In this document: positions 1-9,596 of the stretch, piece by piece
How positions within the stretch are numbered: the first letter of the stretch is position 1
Layout of the letters: each line of letters begins with the position of its first letter
NCBI RefSeq assembly: GCF_902506345.1
Contig: NZ_LR733413.1
Span: 973,456-1,037,455, forward strand
Reading direction: 5' to 3'
DNA: 64,000 nt
Origin: Flavobacterium sp. 9R
GTDB taxonomy: Bacteria; Bacteroidota; Bacteroidia; Flavobacteriales; Flavobacteriaceae
Notes under the pieces: model-generated
Told to the model about the DNA's origin: nothing
Databases searched by the model: none
Seen by the model: only the letters and a program-made list of their open reading frames with translations
Made by a program: the position numbers and the translations under genes

Positions 1-1177
1 AATTCTTAAACCAACTTAATGTTAGTGAGCGGTACGCTTTATCATCTGATGCTAATTCTTTCACCACATCCATTTCGGTTTTTGCATGTGATAGCATATC
101 TACAAAATTATAAACAATGGTTACAAGATCATTTTCTTTTAATGATTTAAAACTTTCTGCTAGTTTTTTTCCACCAGCGAGGTTTGTTATTTTGAAATAA
201 TCTTCCTTTAAGTTTAGTCCTAATCTTTTTAATTGTGCGCTTAGGAATTCTGCTTCATATAGGTTTTTACCTCCTTCGTCGGGGTCATTTTTCCAATATT
301 GAGGAAATTTTTTTTCCATTTCTAATGGCGTTAAGCCTGAAAAAATCGCATTTCTAGCATATTGGGTTGCTGTTGGAAGTATAGAATAGTAAGGAACTTC
401 TTTTTCTAGTTTGTAATAATTAGCAACAACATTTTCAAAAGCTTTCCATTGGTCGTATCTTAGGTTGTCGATTACAATAAAAAGAATAGGTCTGTCTTTT
501 TTTTGTATTTCAGGGACCACTAATTCTTTGAATAAATTGTGGGATTGTATGGGTTTATCGCTTTTAGGAGCAAACCAATCTTCGTAATTACGTTCTATAA
601 ATTTTCCGAATTGAGAATTGGCTTCAATTTTTTGTGACTCTAGAATTTCAATCATGTTTTGATCGTCAATATTCTCTAATTCAAGCTCCCAAAAGATTAA
701 TTTTTTATATAATTCAATCCATTCTTCATGAGAATTAACCATCGCCATTTCAGTAGAAATTTTCCTGAATTCTTTCTGATAATCTAGGGTGGTTTTTTGA
801 GAAATTAGTCTTGAGTGATCTAAATTTTTCTTTAAACTCAATAAGATTTGATTTGGATTTACGGGTTTAATCAAATAATCGGCAATTTTAGAACCAATTG
901 CTTCTTCCATGATGTATTCTTCTTCACTTTTGGTAATCATAATCATTGGTATGGCAGATTTTTTCTCTTTCATTTCAGAAAGGGTTTCTAATCCGCTCAT
1001 TCCAGGCATATTTTCATCCAAAAAAACAATGTCGAAATTGTTTTCTTCAAAAATACTTATAGCGTCAAGACCGTTATTACAGGTGGTTACGCTATAGTTT
1101 TTCTTTTCTATAAAGAGAATATGTGGTTTGAGTAAATCGATTTCGTCATCTACCCAAAGAATTTTTATTGTGTCCAT
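1..1177 (-). CDS. porX: PorX: response regulator with PglZ-type effector domain, 3' end cut off
   Basis: The gene reads leftward and runs off the window start, so the C-terminus is missing. About 392 residues are visible, starting MDTIKILWVDDE. The N-terminal receiver domain has the acidic pair near residues 10-11, the phosphoacceptor Asp in FLDENMPG near residue 54, and the conserved Lys in LIKPVNP near 104. The rest matches the PglZ/alkaline-phosphatase-like half, with FVVIDNLRYDQW and a SILPTATQYARN stretch. In Bacteroidota this architecture is PorX, which works with PorY to control type IX secretion. The PorX assignment rests on the domain order and the family's distribution. A possible minus-strand -7 box (TAATTTTG, 1196-1203) lies just upstream. 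Confidence 0.9.
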   Translation of the reverse strand, partial: MDTIKILWVDDEIDLLKPHILFIEKKNYSVTTCNNGLDAISIFEENNFDIVFLDENMPGMSGLETLSEMKEKKSAIPMIMITKSEEEYIMEEAIGSKIADYLIKPVNPNQILLSLKKNLDHSRLISQKTTLDYQKEFRKISTEMAMVNSHEEWIELYKKLIFWELELENIDDQNMIEILESQKIEANSQFGKFIERNYEDWFAPKSDKPIQSHNLFKELVVPEIQKKDRPILFIVIDNLRYDQWKAFENVVANYYKLEKEVPYYSILPTATQYARNAIFSGLTPLEMEKKFPQYWKNDPDEGGKNLYEAEFLSAQLKRLGLNLKEDYFKITNLAGGKKLAESFKSLKENDLVTIVYNFVDMLSHAKTEMDVVKELASDDKAYRSLTLSWFKN

Positions 1178-1346
1178 ATTTGGTGTTAAAACGTTCAAAA
1201 TTAATAAAACTTTTAGCCAAATTAATTAAATATATAAGGCAGTATAGTACAATTGTGATTTTTTTAGCTAATATTTTTTTAATTAAAGGACTTCAATGTT
1301 AAGTCTAACTTTGTGTTTGAATTTATTAAATGCTTGTCTTAAAATC

Positions 1347-1373
1347 TTGTAAAGTCTAAATTAGTTATATTTG
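1347..1373 (+). promoter_or_regulatory. Bacteroidota-type promoter of the HD-domain gene
   Basis: TTG at 1347-1349 and TATATTTG at 1366-1373 are separated by 16 bases, slightly short of the usual 17-19. The -7 box ends 23 bases before the GTG start at 1397. Confidence 0.5.
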
Positions 1374-1396
1374 TTCTCCTTAAAAAGAAACTTGAC

Positions 1397-2626
1397 GTGA
1401 GCCAAATCAACAAACTCAAAATATTCAATGATCCTATTTACGGATTTATTACTATTCCGAATGAATTAATTTATGATTTAATTCAGCATTCTTATTTTCA
1501 GAGATTACGTCGTATATCTCAAATGGGGCTATCTTATCTTGTTTATCCAGGAGCCAATCATACTCGTTTTCATCATGCATTAGGTTGTATGCACATTATG
1601 CAAAAGGCTGTTGAGTCGCTTCGTTTTAAGGGAGTAGTTATATCTCCCGAAGAAGAAAACGCTTTATATATAGCTATATTATTGCACGATATTGGTCACG
1701 GACCTTTTTCTCATGCAATGGAAAGTAGTATTGTAGAAGATGTTCATCATGAGGCAATCTCTTTGTTGTTTATGCAGCAATTGAACAAAGAATTCGATAG
1801 TAAATTGAGTTTAGCTATACAAGTGTTCAAAGGTGAATACCATCGCAAGTTTATGTTGCAATTGATTTCGAGTCAATTGGATATGGATCGAATGGATTAT
1901 TTAAAAAGAGATAGTTTTTATTCTGGAGTTTCAGAGGGAAATGTTAATTCTGAGCGAATTATCCAAATGATGAATGTGGTCGATGACGTTTTAGTGATTG
2001 AAGAAAAAGGGATTTATTCTGTAGAAAAGTTTTTAATGTCTCGTCGATTGATGTATTGGCAAGTGTATCTGCATAAAACGAGTTTGGTTGCTGAGTCTAT
2101 TTTGACAAAAATTTTAAAAAGAGCAAAGGAGCTTACTTTAAAAGGTGAGGAGTTAACGGCAAGTTCACCATTGTCTTTTTTTATGCATAATAAGGTTACA
2201 ATGGAAACTTTTGATGCTGATACCTTGAATTTGTTTTCTAAATTAGATGATTTTGACATTATCAGCGCTTTGAAATCTTGGCAAGACCATCCCGATTTTA
2301 TTCTATCGTCATTGAGTAAAATGATTATTAATCGCGATTTATTGAAAATAAAGTTGAGCAGTGAAAAAGTTGCTAGCGAAGAATTGTTGCCACTCAAAGA
2401 GCGATTTGTGTTAGAAAATGGGATTACATTAGCTGAGGCTAATTACTTTATTTTTAGAGGAAAAATCAAAAATCAAGCCTATAGTAAAGAAGCTGAGCCT
2501 ATACGTATTCTCAAAAAAGACAAGACAATTGAAGATATTGTCGAAGCCTCTGATCAATTGAATTTTAAATCTGTATCTAAGTTTGTTACAAAGTATTACA
2601 TCTGTTTTCCAAAACAACTGTTATAA
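1397..2626 (+). CDS. HD-superfamily phosphohydrolase (dNTPase-like)
   Basis: A 409-residue protein with a GTG start directly after a consensus-like promoter. The metal-binding HD motif is HDIGHGPFSHAM near residues 97-108, preceded by HTRFHHALG near 54-62. A later QLDMDRMDYLKRDSFYSG stretch is typical of the SAMHD1/dGTPase-like and YpgQ-like HD family. Such enzymes hydrolyse nucleotides or related phosphoesters in the cytoplasm. The exact substrate cannot be read from sequence. It ends 40 bases before lpxD, in the same direction. Confidence 0.85.
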   Translation: MSQINKLKIFNDPIYGFITIPNELIYDLIQHSYFQRLRRISQMGLSYLVYPGANHTRFHHALGCMHIMQKAVESLRFKGVVISPEEENALYIAILLHDIGHGPFSHAMESSIVEDVHHEAISLLFMQQLNKEFDSKLSLAIQVFKGEYHRKFMLQLISSQLDMDRMDYLKRDSFYSGVSEGNVNSERIIQMMNVVDDVLVIEEKGIYSVEKFLMSRRLMYWQVYLHKTSLVAESILTKILKRAKELTLKGEELTASSPLSFFMHNKVTMETFDADTLNLFSKLDDFDIISALKSWQDHPDFILSSLSKMIINRDLLKIKLSSEKVASEELLPLKERFVLENGITLAEANYFIFRGKIKNQAYSKEAEPIRILKKDKTIEDIVEASDQLNFKSVSKFVTKYYICFPKQLL

Positions 2627-2666
2627 TTTTTAACAATTAAAACCTATTTTTTATATTTTTGTCGGG

Positions 2667-3707
2667 ATGAAATTTACAGCAGAACAAATAGCAGGTATTT
2701 TAGAAGGAGAAGTGGTTGGTGATCCAAATACATCGGTGTCTAGATTATCAAAAATTGAAGAAGGAACAGAAGGGTCGTTGACTTTTTTGTCTAATCCTAA
2801 GTATTTAAACTACATATATTCGACTCAAGCGTCAATAACTATTGTCAATGAAACCTTTGAACCAGAGTCTCCAATAACTACTACACTTATTAAAGTAAAA
2901 GATGCTTATGCTTCTTTTACCAAATTGCTTGAGTTTTATAACGAAGTAAAAAGAAATAAATCAGGAATTGAGCAACCATCTGTTATTTCCGAAAATGTAA
3001 AATACGGGGATAATTTGTATTTGGGAAGTTTTAGTTATATCGGACAAAACGTTGTGATTGGTACAAATGTTAAGATATATCCTAATAGTTTTATTGGTGA
3101 TAATGTTGTGATTGGCAATAATGTTACTATTTTTGCCGGCGTTAACATTTATTCTGAAACCATAATAGGAAATGATTGCGTTATCCATTCTGGAGTTGTT
3201 ATAGGTTCAGACGGATTTGGTTTTGCGCCAAGACCAGACGGTACTTTTGATAAGATTCCGCAAATAGGGAATGTAATTCTAGAAGATGGAGTAGACGTAG
3301 GAGCAAACACAACGATTGATAGAGCTACTTTAGGTTCAACAATAATAAGAAAAGGAGTTAAGTTAGACAATCAAATTCAGATTGCTCACAATGTTGAGAT
3401 TGGTGAAAACACTGTTATTGCAGCTCAAACTGGTATTGCAGGATCTTCAAAAGTGGGAAAAAATTCTATGTTGGGTGGTCAAGTGGGTATAGTTGGACAC
3501 TTAGCTATTGGAGATAATGTTCGAATTCAGGCCCAATCAGGTGTGACACGAAATGTCAAAGACGATGAGGTTATTCAAGGTACACCAGCATTTACATACA
3601 ATGATTTTAATAAGTCGTATGTTTATTTTAAAAAGTTACCACAGTTAGTGGCAGAAATAGAAGAATTAAAAAAAATAATAAATCAAAAAAATGGAAATAA
3701 TGGTTAA
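2667..3707 (+). CDS. lpxD: UDP-3-O-(3-hydroxyacyl)glucosamine N-acyltransferase LpxD
   Basis: A 346-residue protein, the usual LpxD length. It adds the N-linked 3-hydroxyacyl chain in lipid A synthesis. The N-terminal 100 residues form the uridine-binding domain. They are followed by left-handed beta-helix hexapeptide repeats (IGxNV, IGDNV) from about 105 to 310 and a C-terminal helix. The catalytic His is H241 in [10 protein letters not shown] -7 box TATTTTTG at 2654-2661 lies only 5 bases before the ATG, so the transcript may be nearly leaderless. No clear -33 TTG is visible. The 3' end overlaps lpxC, which points to translational coupling. Confidence 0.95.
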   Translation: MKFTAEQIAGILEGEVVGDPNTSVSRLSKIEEGTEGSLTFLSNPKYLNYIYSTQASITIVNETFEPESPITTTLIKVKDAYASFTKLLEFYNEVKRNKSGIEQPSVISENVKYGDNLYLGSFSYIGQNVVIGTNVKIYPNSFIGDNVVIGNNVTIFAGVNIYSETIIGNDCVIHSGVVIGSDGFGFAPRPDGTFDKIPQIGNVILEDGVDVGANTTIDRATLGSTIIRKGVKLDNQIQIAHNVEIGENTVIAAQTGIAGSSKVGKNSMLGGQVGIVGHLAIGDNVRIQAQSGVTRNVKDDEVIQGTPAFTYNDFNKSYVYFKKLPQLVAEIEELKKIINQKNGNNG

Positions 3708-5088
3708 ACAAAAAACCATCAAAACGGAGATTTCCTTAACTGGTGTTGGATTGCATACAGGGAAAGAAGTTACTATGACTTTTAAACCTGCTCCAGTAAA
3801 TAATGGTTTTACATTTGTTAGAGTTGATCTTGAAGGGCAACCAATCATAGAAGCAGATGCTAATTATGTTGTAAATACACAAAGAGGAACTAATCTTGAA
3901 AAATTAGGGGTTAAAATTCAAACTCCTGAACATGTTTTGGCGGCATTGGAAGGTTGCGATTTAGATAATATTATTATCGAATTGAATGCTTCTGAGTTAC
4001 CAATTATGGACGGTTCTTCAAAGTATTTTGTTGAAGCAATTGAAAAAGCTGGAATTGAAGAACAAAATGCCAAACGTAATGTGTATGTGGTAAAAGAAAT
4101 TATTTCATTTACTGATGAAGCTACTGGTAGTGAAATTCTTGTAATGCCAAATGATCACTATTCAGTAACAACTATGGTAGATTTTGGAACTAAAATTTTA
4201 GGTACCCAAAACGCTACTATGAAAAGCATAGCTGATTTCAAAACTGAAATTAGCGAATCAAGAACTTTTAGTTTTTTACATGAATTAGAATCTCTTCTAG
4301 ATAATGGATTAATTAAAGGAGGAGACCTTAATAACGCGATAGTGTATGTAGATAAAGAAATTTCTGCAAGTACTATGGAAAATCTTAAAGTTGCTTTTGG
4401 TAAAGATTCTATCTCTGTAACGCCAAATGGAATTCTAGACAATCTAACATTGCATTATCCAAACGAAGCAGCAAGACATAAATTATTAGATGTAGTTGGA
4501 GATTTAGCGCTTATTGGAACAAAAATTCAAGGAAAAGTTATCGCAAATAAACCAGGTCATTACGTAAATACTCAATTTGCTAAAAAAATGGCAAAATTGA
4601 TTAAAATTGAACAACGTAATTTTGTTCCTGTTTATGACTTGAATCAAGAACCTTTGATGGACATTCATAAAATCATGTCGGTTTTACCTCATAGACCTCC
4701 ATTTTTGTTGATTGATCGTATTATTGAAATGACAGATACTTATGTAGCTGGAATGAAAAATGTAACAATGAATGAAAATTTCTTTGTAGGCCATTTTCCA
4801 GACGCTCCAGTTATGCCAGGAGTTTTAATTGTTGAAGCTATGGCTCAAACAGGAGGAATTTTAGTATTGAGTACAGTTCCAGATCCTGAAAATTATTTGA
4901 CTTTCTTTATGAAAATTGATAAAGTTAAATTCAAGCATAAAGTACTTCCAGGAGATACTTTAATTTTTAAATGTGATTTGATTACACCTATCAGAAGAGG
5001 AATATGTCATATGCAAGCTAATGCTTATGCTAATGGTAAATTAGTAGCTGAAGCAGAATTAATGGCTCAAATTGCTAGAAAACAATAA
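3700..5088 (+). CDS. lpxC/fabZ: LpxC-FabZ fusion: UDP-3-O-acyl-GlcNAc deacetylase / 3-hydroxyacyl-ACP dehydratase
   Basis: A bifunctional protein typical of Bacteroidota. The N-terminal 310 residues are LpxC, the zinc deacetylase that commits to lipid A synthesis: [11 protein letters not shown] at the start, TPEHVLAAL with one zinc His, and [11 protein letters not shown] with the HKxxD zinc ligands. The C-terminal 150 residues are Fab[23 protein letters not shown] with the catalytic His, and VEAMAQTGG with the acid. I prefer the ATG at 3700 ([10 protein letters not shown]), which gives an 8-base overlap with lpxD. An in-frame ATG at 3691 adds three residues. Confidence 0.95.
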   Translation: MVKQKTIKTEISLTGVGLHTGKEVTMTFKPAPVNNGFTFVRVDLEGQPIIEADANYVVNTQRGTNLEKLGVKIQTPEHVLAALEGCDLDNIIIELNASELPIMDGSSKYFVEAIEKAGIEEQNAKRNVYVVKEIISFTDEATGSEILVMPNDHYSVTTMVDFGTKILGTQNATMKSIADFKTEISESRTFSFLHELESLLDNGLIKGGDLNNAIVYVDKEISASTMENLKVAFGKDSISVTPNGILDNLTLHYPNEAARHKLLDVVGDLALIGTKIQGKVIANKPGHYVNTQFAKKMAKLIKIEQRNFVPVYDLNQEPLMDIHKIMSVLPHRPPFLLIDRIIEMTDTYVAGMKNVTMNENFFVGHFPDAPVMPGVLIVEAMAQTGGILVLSTVPDPENYLTFFMKIDKVKFKHKVLPGDTLIFKCDLITPIRRGICHMQANAYANGKLVAEAELMAQIARKQ

Positions 5089-5158
5089 TTTTCTTTGTTT
5101 ATATGATTAAATGGTATACTCCATAATCATTAAACAGCTTAACGATTAAATAGAAAAA

Positions 5159-5944
5159 ATGAATCAACCATTAGCATATGTACATCCTGGGGCAAAAATT
5201 GCCAAAAATGTTGTGATAGAACCTTTTACAACAATTCATAATAATGTTGTGATTGGCGATGGTACTTGGATAGGCTCGAATGTCACAATTATGGAAGGTG
5301 CTCGAATTGGTAAAAATTGCAATATTTTTCCAGGGGCAGTTATTTCAGCAGTGCCTCAAGATTTAAAATTTGGAGGAGAAGATTCTTTGGCCATCATTGG
5401 AGATAATTGTACAATTAGAGAATGTGTAACCATCAATAGAGGAACTATTGCTTCAGGTCAAACGACTTTAGGTAATAATTGTTTAGTTATGGCAACTGCT
5501 CATATTGCCCACGATTGTCATATTGGTGACAATGCGATTATAGTAAATGGAGTTGCTCTAGCAGGTCATGTAATTGTTGGAAAATATGCTGTAATAGGCG
5601 GATTAGCTGCAGTTCATCAATTTATTCATATTGGTGATCATGCAATGGTTTCAGGTGGGTCTTTGGTAAGAAAAGATGTGCCTCCTTTTACAAAAGCAGC
5701 TAAAGAACCTTTATCTTATGTGGGGATTAATTCAGTTGGTCTAAGAAGAAGAGGTTTTACTACCGAAAAAATCAAAGAGATACAAGATATTTATAGAATT
5801 TTGTATCAAAAAAATTATAACACTACTCAAGCTTTGGGAATTATCGAAGCAGAGATGGAAGCTACACCAGAACGTGATGAGATTATAGATTTTATTCGTA
5901 ATTCATCTAGAGGAGTTATGAAAGGCTATTCTGGGAATTATTAA
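5159..5944 (+). CDS. lpxA: Acyl-ACP:UDP-N-acetylglucosamine O-acyltransferase LpxA
   Basis: A 261-residue beta-helix acyltransferase that performs the first step of lipid A synthesis. Hexapeptide repeats span about residues 10-190. The signature MATAHIAHDC carries the catalytic His (H118, equivalent to E. coli H125), followed by GGLAAVHQF and a GLRRRGF segment leading into the helical C-terminal domain. It lies 70 bases downstream of lpxC-fabZ on the same strand, so the whole lipid A entry pathway is encoded together. Confidence 0.95.
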   Translation: MNQPLAYVHPGAKIAKNVVIEPFTTIHNNVVIGDGTWIGSNVTIMEGARIGKNCNIFPGAVISAVPQDLKFGGEDSLAIIGDNCTIRECVTINRGTIASGQTTLGNNCLVMATAHIAHDCHIGDNAIIVNGVALAGHVIVGKYAVIGGLAAVHQFIHIGDHAMVSGGSLVRKDVPPFTKAAKEPLSYVGINSVGLRRRGFTTEKIKEIQDIYRILYQKNYNTTQALGIIEAEMEATPERDEIIDFIRNSSRGVMKGYSGNY

Positions 5945-6031
5945 AAACAAGTAACATATTGATTCAATTGTTTAGAAAAAACAGTTTATCAGTATAAGAA
6001 TTAAAAAAGTAACAATATTAAATAAAAAAAA

Positions 6032-6598
6032 ATGGCATCTACTTCAGATATTAAAAACGGACTTTGTATAAAACATAATCACGATATATATAAAATCATT
6101 GAATTTCTTCATGTTAAACCAGGAAAAGGTCCTGCTTTTGTTAGAACGAAATTAAAGTCTGTTACTAATGGTAAAGTTTTAGATAATACTTTTTCTGCGG
6201 GACATAAAATCGATGTTGTACGTGTTGAAACACATACTTTTCAATTTTTGTATCCAGAAGGAAATGAATTTCATTTTATGAATGCTGAAACATTCGAACA
6301 AATTACATTAAACAGAAACGTTTTGGATGCTCCAGATTTATTAAAAGAAGGAGAAAATGTAATGATTCAAATTAATACAGAGACTGATTTACCTCTTTCT
6401 GTTGATATGGCGCCATCTGTTGTATTAGAAGTAACTTACACTGAGCCTGGTGTTAAAGGTAACACGGCAACAAATGCTACAAAACCAGCAACAGTTGAAA
6501 CAGGTGCTACAATCAACGTGCCTCTTTTTATTAATGAAGGTGATAAAATTAAGATTGATACAGCTACTAGTTCTTACATGGAGCGTGTAAAAGAATAG
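6032..6598 (+). CDS. efp: Translation elongation factor P
   Basis: A 188-residue, three-domain EF-P that relieves ribosome stalling at polyproline. Domain I has the loop HVKPGKGPAFVRTKLK, whose tip Lys is the usual modification site. The middle OB domain contains ETFEQITLNRNVL, and the end of the protein has the NVPLFINEGDKIKIDT signature. It sits between lpxA and an lpxD-like gene, all in one direction. Confidence 0.95.
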   Translation: MASTSDIKNGLCIKHNHDIYKIIEFLHVKPGKGPAFVRTKLKSVTNGKVLDNTFSAGHKIDVVRVETHTFQFLYPEGNEFHFMNAETFEQITLNRNVLDAPDLLKEGENVMIQINTETDLPLSVDMAPSVVLEVTYTEPGVKGNTATNATKPATVETGATINVPLFINEGDKIKIDTATSSYMERVKE

Positions 6599-6680
6599 TT
6601 TTTATAAGTTTTTAGTTTTTAGTCAGTGCATTGATGATTGAAAACTGCTACTAGAAACTGTGATTAAAAACTAATATGTT

Positions 6681-7610
6681 ATGAAATTCCATAAAGAAAT
6701 TGCTTTACAAGATATCGCTTCATTAATCGGGTGCTCATTTGTGGGTGCCCCTGATTTTCCTGTTTTGGGTATGAACGAAATCCATGTGGTTGAACCTGGA
6801 GATATTGTTTTTGTTGACCACCCAAAGTATTACGACAAAGCTTTGCAATCTGCAGCTACTATTGTTTTAATTAATAAAGAAGTTGCGTGTCCAGAAGGAA
6901 AAGCACTTTTGATTTCTGATGATCCTTTTAGAGATTTTAATAAGTTGACAAGACATTTTAAGCCTTTTGTAGCTTCAAATGTTACCATAAGTTTGTCAGC
7001 AAAAATTGGAGTTAATACTGTAATTCAACCAAACGTTTTTATTGGAAATGAAGTTGTGATTGGAGATAATTGCTTGATTCATTCTAATGTTGCTATATAT
7101 GACCACACCGTTATTGGCGATAATGTTATTATTCACTCTGGTACTGTTTTGGGAGCCGATGCTTTTTATTATAAAAAAAGAGACACTGGGTTTGATCAAT
7201 TAATTTCTGGAGGAAGAGTAGTTATTGAGAGTAACGTTGGAATAGGAGCGCTTTGCACTATAGATAAAGGTGTTACAGGTGATACAAGAATTGGAGAAGG
7301 TACTAAGTTAGACAATCAAGTACATGTTGGACACGATACTGTTATTGGTAAAAAATGTCTAATTGCTTCTCAAACAGGTATTGCAGGTTGCGTGATTATT
7401 GAAGATGAAGTAACATTATGGGGTCAGGTTGGAACAACAAGTGGAATAACCATTGGATCTAAAGCGGTTGTAATGGGCCAAACTGGTGTTACTAAGTCTG
7501 TTGAAGGTGGTAAATCATATTTTGGTACTCCAATCCAAGAATCAAGAGAGAAGTTGAAACAGTTAGCTAATATCAAAAAGATTCCAGAAATTTTAAACAA
7601 ATTAAAATAA
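6681..7610 (+). CDS. LpxD-like N-acyltransferase paralogue
   Basis: A 309-residue second LpxD homologue. It has the N-terminal uridine-binding-like domain (about 1-95), the hexapeptide beta-helix (about 100-275), and the catalytic-type His in HVGHDTVIG. It is about 37 residues shorter than the canonical LpxD in this window and has only a short C-terminal tail. Its substrate may therefore differ: a different acyl chain or a different nucleotide sugar. It starts 82 bases after efp and is followed after one base by the NTF2-like gene. The acyltransferase family is sure; a role in lipid A is inferred from the neighbours. Confidence 0.8.
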   Translation: MKFHKEIALQDIASLIGCSFVGAPDFPVLGMNEIHVVEPGDIVFVDHPKYYDKALQSAATIVLINKEVACPEGKALLISDDPFRDFNKLTRHFKPFVASNVTISLSAKIGVNTVIQPNVFIGNEVVIGDNCLIHSNVAIYDHTVIGDNVIIHSGTVLGADAFYYKKRDTGFDQLISGGRVVIESNVGIGALCTIDKGVTGDTRIGEGTKLDNQVHVGHDTVIGKKCLIASQTGIAGCVIIEDEVTLWGQVGTTSGITIGSKAVVMGQTGVTKSVEGGKSYFGTPIQESREKLKQLANIKKIPEILNKLK

Positions 7611-7611
7611 T

Positions 7612-7974
7612 ATGTCTGCAAAAGATTTTGTTAAAGCATTTTACAAATCGGATGCTTTGATTGATAGTACAATTTTAAAGGAATTTATTCATCCAGAGAT
7701 TGTAATTGATTGGTATTCTACAGAAGGCTATGTTCAAATGAACTATAATTCCTTGATTAATTTAGCGGATGAGTTGCATAAAGCTTATGTAAGGTCTAAG
7801 GTGCGAATTAGTCATATTATTGAAGAAAATAATCTAATTTCTGTACGATATTCTCATTTTGTGAAAACGATAGAAAACCCTAGAGAAGAAATGTTATTGG
7901 CTCATTTTATGATGATTTGGGAGATTAAAGATGATAAACTTTACAGAGGTTATCAAATGAGTCAAGTATCCTAA
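7612..7974 (+). CDS. NTF2-like (SnoaL-fold) small protein
   Basis: A 120-residue cytoplasmic protein with the NTF2/SnoaL cone fold pattern: helical N-terminus with AFYKSDALIDSTILKEFIHPE, then IDWYSTEGYVQMNY, and alternating strands ending LAHFMMIWEIKDDKLYRGYQMSQ. The start codon follows the stop of the lpxD paralogue after one base, so the two are almost certainly co-translated. No catalytic assignment is possible. A binding role for a lipid or metabolite is conceivable given the neighbours, but unproven. Confidence 0.7.
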   Translation: MSAKDFVKAFYKSDALIDSTILKEFIHPEIVIDWYSTEGYVQMNYNSLINLADELHKAYVRSKVRISHIIEENNLISVRYSHFVKTIENPREEMLLAHFMMIWEIKDDKLYRGYQMSQVS

Positions 7975-7995
7975 ATAATTTGATACTAAATGGGT

Positions 7996-8024
7996 TTGAA
8001 ATAATTTCAAAAACCTTACTTTTG
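7996..8024 (+). promoter_or_regulatory. Promoter of sucD
   Basis: TTG at 7996-7998, an 18-base spacer, and TACTTTTG at 8017-8024 match the Bacteroidota housekeeping consensus. The -7 box ends 35 bases before the sucD ATG. It separates sucD from the lpx block. Confidence 0.75.
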
Positions 8025-8059
8025 CAACACAATTTTAAAAACTACATAAAAAATATATC

Positions 8060-8932
8060 ATGAGTGTTTTAGTTAATAAAGATTCTAAAATTATTGTTCA
8101 AGGATTCACAGGTAGCGAAGGAACTTTCCACGCTTCTCAAATGATAGAATACGGAACAAATGTTGTTGGTGGTGTAACTCCAGGAAAAGGTGGGTCTACA
8201 CACTTAGATTTGCCAGTTTTTAATACAGTAAAAGATGCTGTAGAACAAGCAGGTGCTGATACTACAATTATTTTTGTTCCACCCGCTTTTGCTGCTGATG
8301 CTATTATGGAAGCTGCAGATGCTGGTATTAAAGTTATCATTGCAATTACAGAAGGAATTCCTGTAGCAGATATGATCAAAGCTAATGCTTATGTAAAAGA
8401 AAGAAATGCTAGATTAATCGGACCAAACTGTCCAGGTGTTATTACTCCGGGAGAAGCTAAAGTTGGGATTATGCCAGGTTTTGTTTTCAAAAAAGGTACA
8501 GTTGGGATTGTTTCTAAATCTGGTACTTTAACTTATGAAGCAGCTGACCAAGTTGTGAAACAAGGATTAGGAATCACTACAGCTATTGGAATTGGTGGAG
8601 ATCCAATCATTGGAACTACTACAAAAGAAGCAGTTGAGTTATTAATGAATGATCCAGAGACTGAACTTATCATTATGATTGGTGAAATTGGTGGCCAATT
8701 AGAGGCTGATGCTGCTAAATGGATTAAAGCAGACGGTAACCGTAAACCAGTTGTAGGTTTTATTGCTGGAGAAACTGCACCAGCTGGAAGAACAATGGGG
8801 CATGCTGGAGCAATTGTTGGAGGATCTGATGATACTGCTGCTGCCAAAAAACAAATTATGAGAGATAACGGTATTCACGTTGTTGATTCACCAGCCGAAA
8901 TTGGTAAAAAAGTAAAAGAAGTTTTAGGATAA
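8060..8932 (+). CDS. sucD: Succinate-CoA ligase, alpha subunit
   Basis: A 290-residue TCA-cycle subunit that forms succinyl-CoA or cleaves it with nucleotide phosphorylation, in a heteromer with SucC. The N-terminal CoA-binding Rossmann region has [13 protein letters not shown] and [21 protein letters not shown] follows, then the phosphohistidine loop [13 protein letters not shown] with the active His. The beta subunit sucC is not next to it, which is common in Bacteroidota. The gene has its own promoter and a strong terminator. Confidence 0.95.
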   Translation: MSVLVNKDSKIIVQGFTGSEGTFHASQMIEYGTNVVGGVTPGKGGSTHLDLPVFNTVKDAVEQAGADTTIIFVPPAFAADAIMEAADAGIKVIIAITEGIPVADMIKANAYVKERNARLIGPNCPGVITPGEAKVGIMPGFVFKKGTVGIVSKSGTLTYEAADQVVKQGLGITTAIGIGGDPIIGTTTKEAVELLMNDPETELIIMIGEIGGQLEADAAKWIKADGNRKPVVGFIAGETAPAGRTMGHAGAIVGGSDDTAAAKKQIMRDNGIHVVDSPAEIGKKVKEVLG

Positions 8933-8959
8933 TTTCCTGATTTCAAAATTATAAATCTC

Positions 8960-8989
8960 AAAATGCCTCACGATTTTGTGAGGCATTTT
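8960..8989 (+). terminator. Terminator after sucD
   Basis: A 12-bp perfect stem (8960-8971 with 8978-8989) around the loop gatttt, with T/A-rich ends, 28 bases after the sucD stop. Confidence 0.85.
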
Positions 8990-9005
8990 GTTTAAATAAA
9001 AAGAT

Positions 9006-9428
9006 ATGTATAAAGAATTAGAAAAGTTTAAAGTAACCAACAGTTTTGTGTTTTCTCCAGAGGATAGTTTAGAGCAAGTTTGCAATGCATCTGAAGGTTG
9101 TGGAGTATTTTTGGTTTATGATTTGACCACAGCTAAAGAACTAATTATGGTGGGTTCTACAGGAACCGTTCAAAACAATGGAACTCTCAAAATAAAAAAT
9201 GGAGGTTTGGCAGATAAAATTGTTGAAGGACATCAATTTGCTAAAACAGGAAGAAAGTATTCTTGGCCTGCTCAAATGAAGTTAGAAGGTATTTCTTCTC
9301 TTGAAGTCGTTTGGTACGAAACTTTTAACGCAGATGTAAAAGGGATTCCAACAAGTGTTGAAGGGCAAGTTTTGCAAAACTTTTTAGATGAAAACGGAAA
9401 ACTTCCTAGATGGAATGTAGCTTTCTAA
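9006..9428 (+). CDS. Small protein with a degenerate GIY-YIG-like pattern, function unknown
   Basis: A 140-residue cytoplasmic protein. Residues 32-55 (GCGVFLVYD, ELIMVGSTG) look like the two strands of a GIY-YIG fold, with VFL in place of GIY and IMVGSTG in place of YIGxS. The catalytic Tyr of YIG and the usual Arg are not evident, so nuclease activity is doubtful. The remainder (YSWPAQMKLEGISSLEVVWYETF) is strand-rich. It starts 17 bases after the sucD terminator. The fold is only a suggestion from the visible pattern. Confidence 0.6.
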   Translation: MYKELEKFKVTNSFVFSPEDSLEQVCNASEGCGVFLVYDLTTAKELIMVGSTGTVQNNGTLKIKNGGLADKIVEGHQFAKTGRKYSWPAQMKLEGISSLEVVWYETFNADVKGIPTSVEGQVLQNFLDENGKLPRWNVAF

Positions 9429-9484
9429 TACATCTAACTGTATAATTACTTTTTGTTTGCTATGACGAATAAGTAATAATGAAT

Positions 9485-9514
9485 AAAAAAGAGTACATTG
9501 ATGTACTCTTTTTT
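9485..9514. terminator. Bidirectional terminator between convergent genes
   Basis: A 13-bp perfect stem (9485-9497 with 9502-9514) around ttga, with A and T tracts on both sides. It can serve the plus gene ending at 9428 and the minus gene ending at 9597. Confidence 0.85.
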
Positions 9515-9596
9515 TGTTTTTACATATTAATGGAATGATATTTTAAACACCGTTTTTAGAATGAGATAAAGTTGTTTCTTTTTGCAAAGTTTGTCT

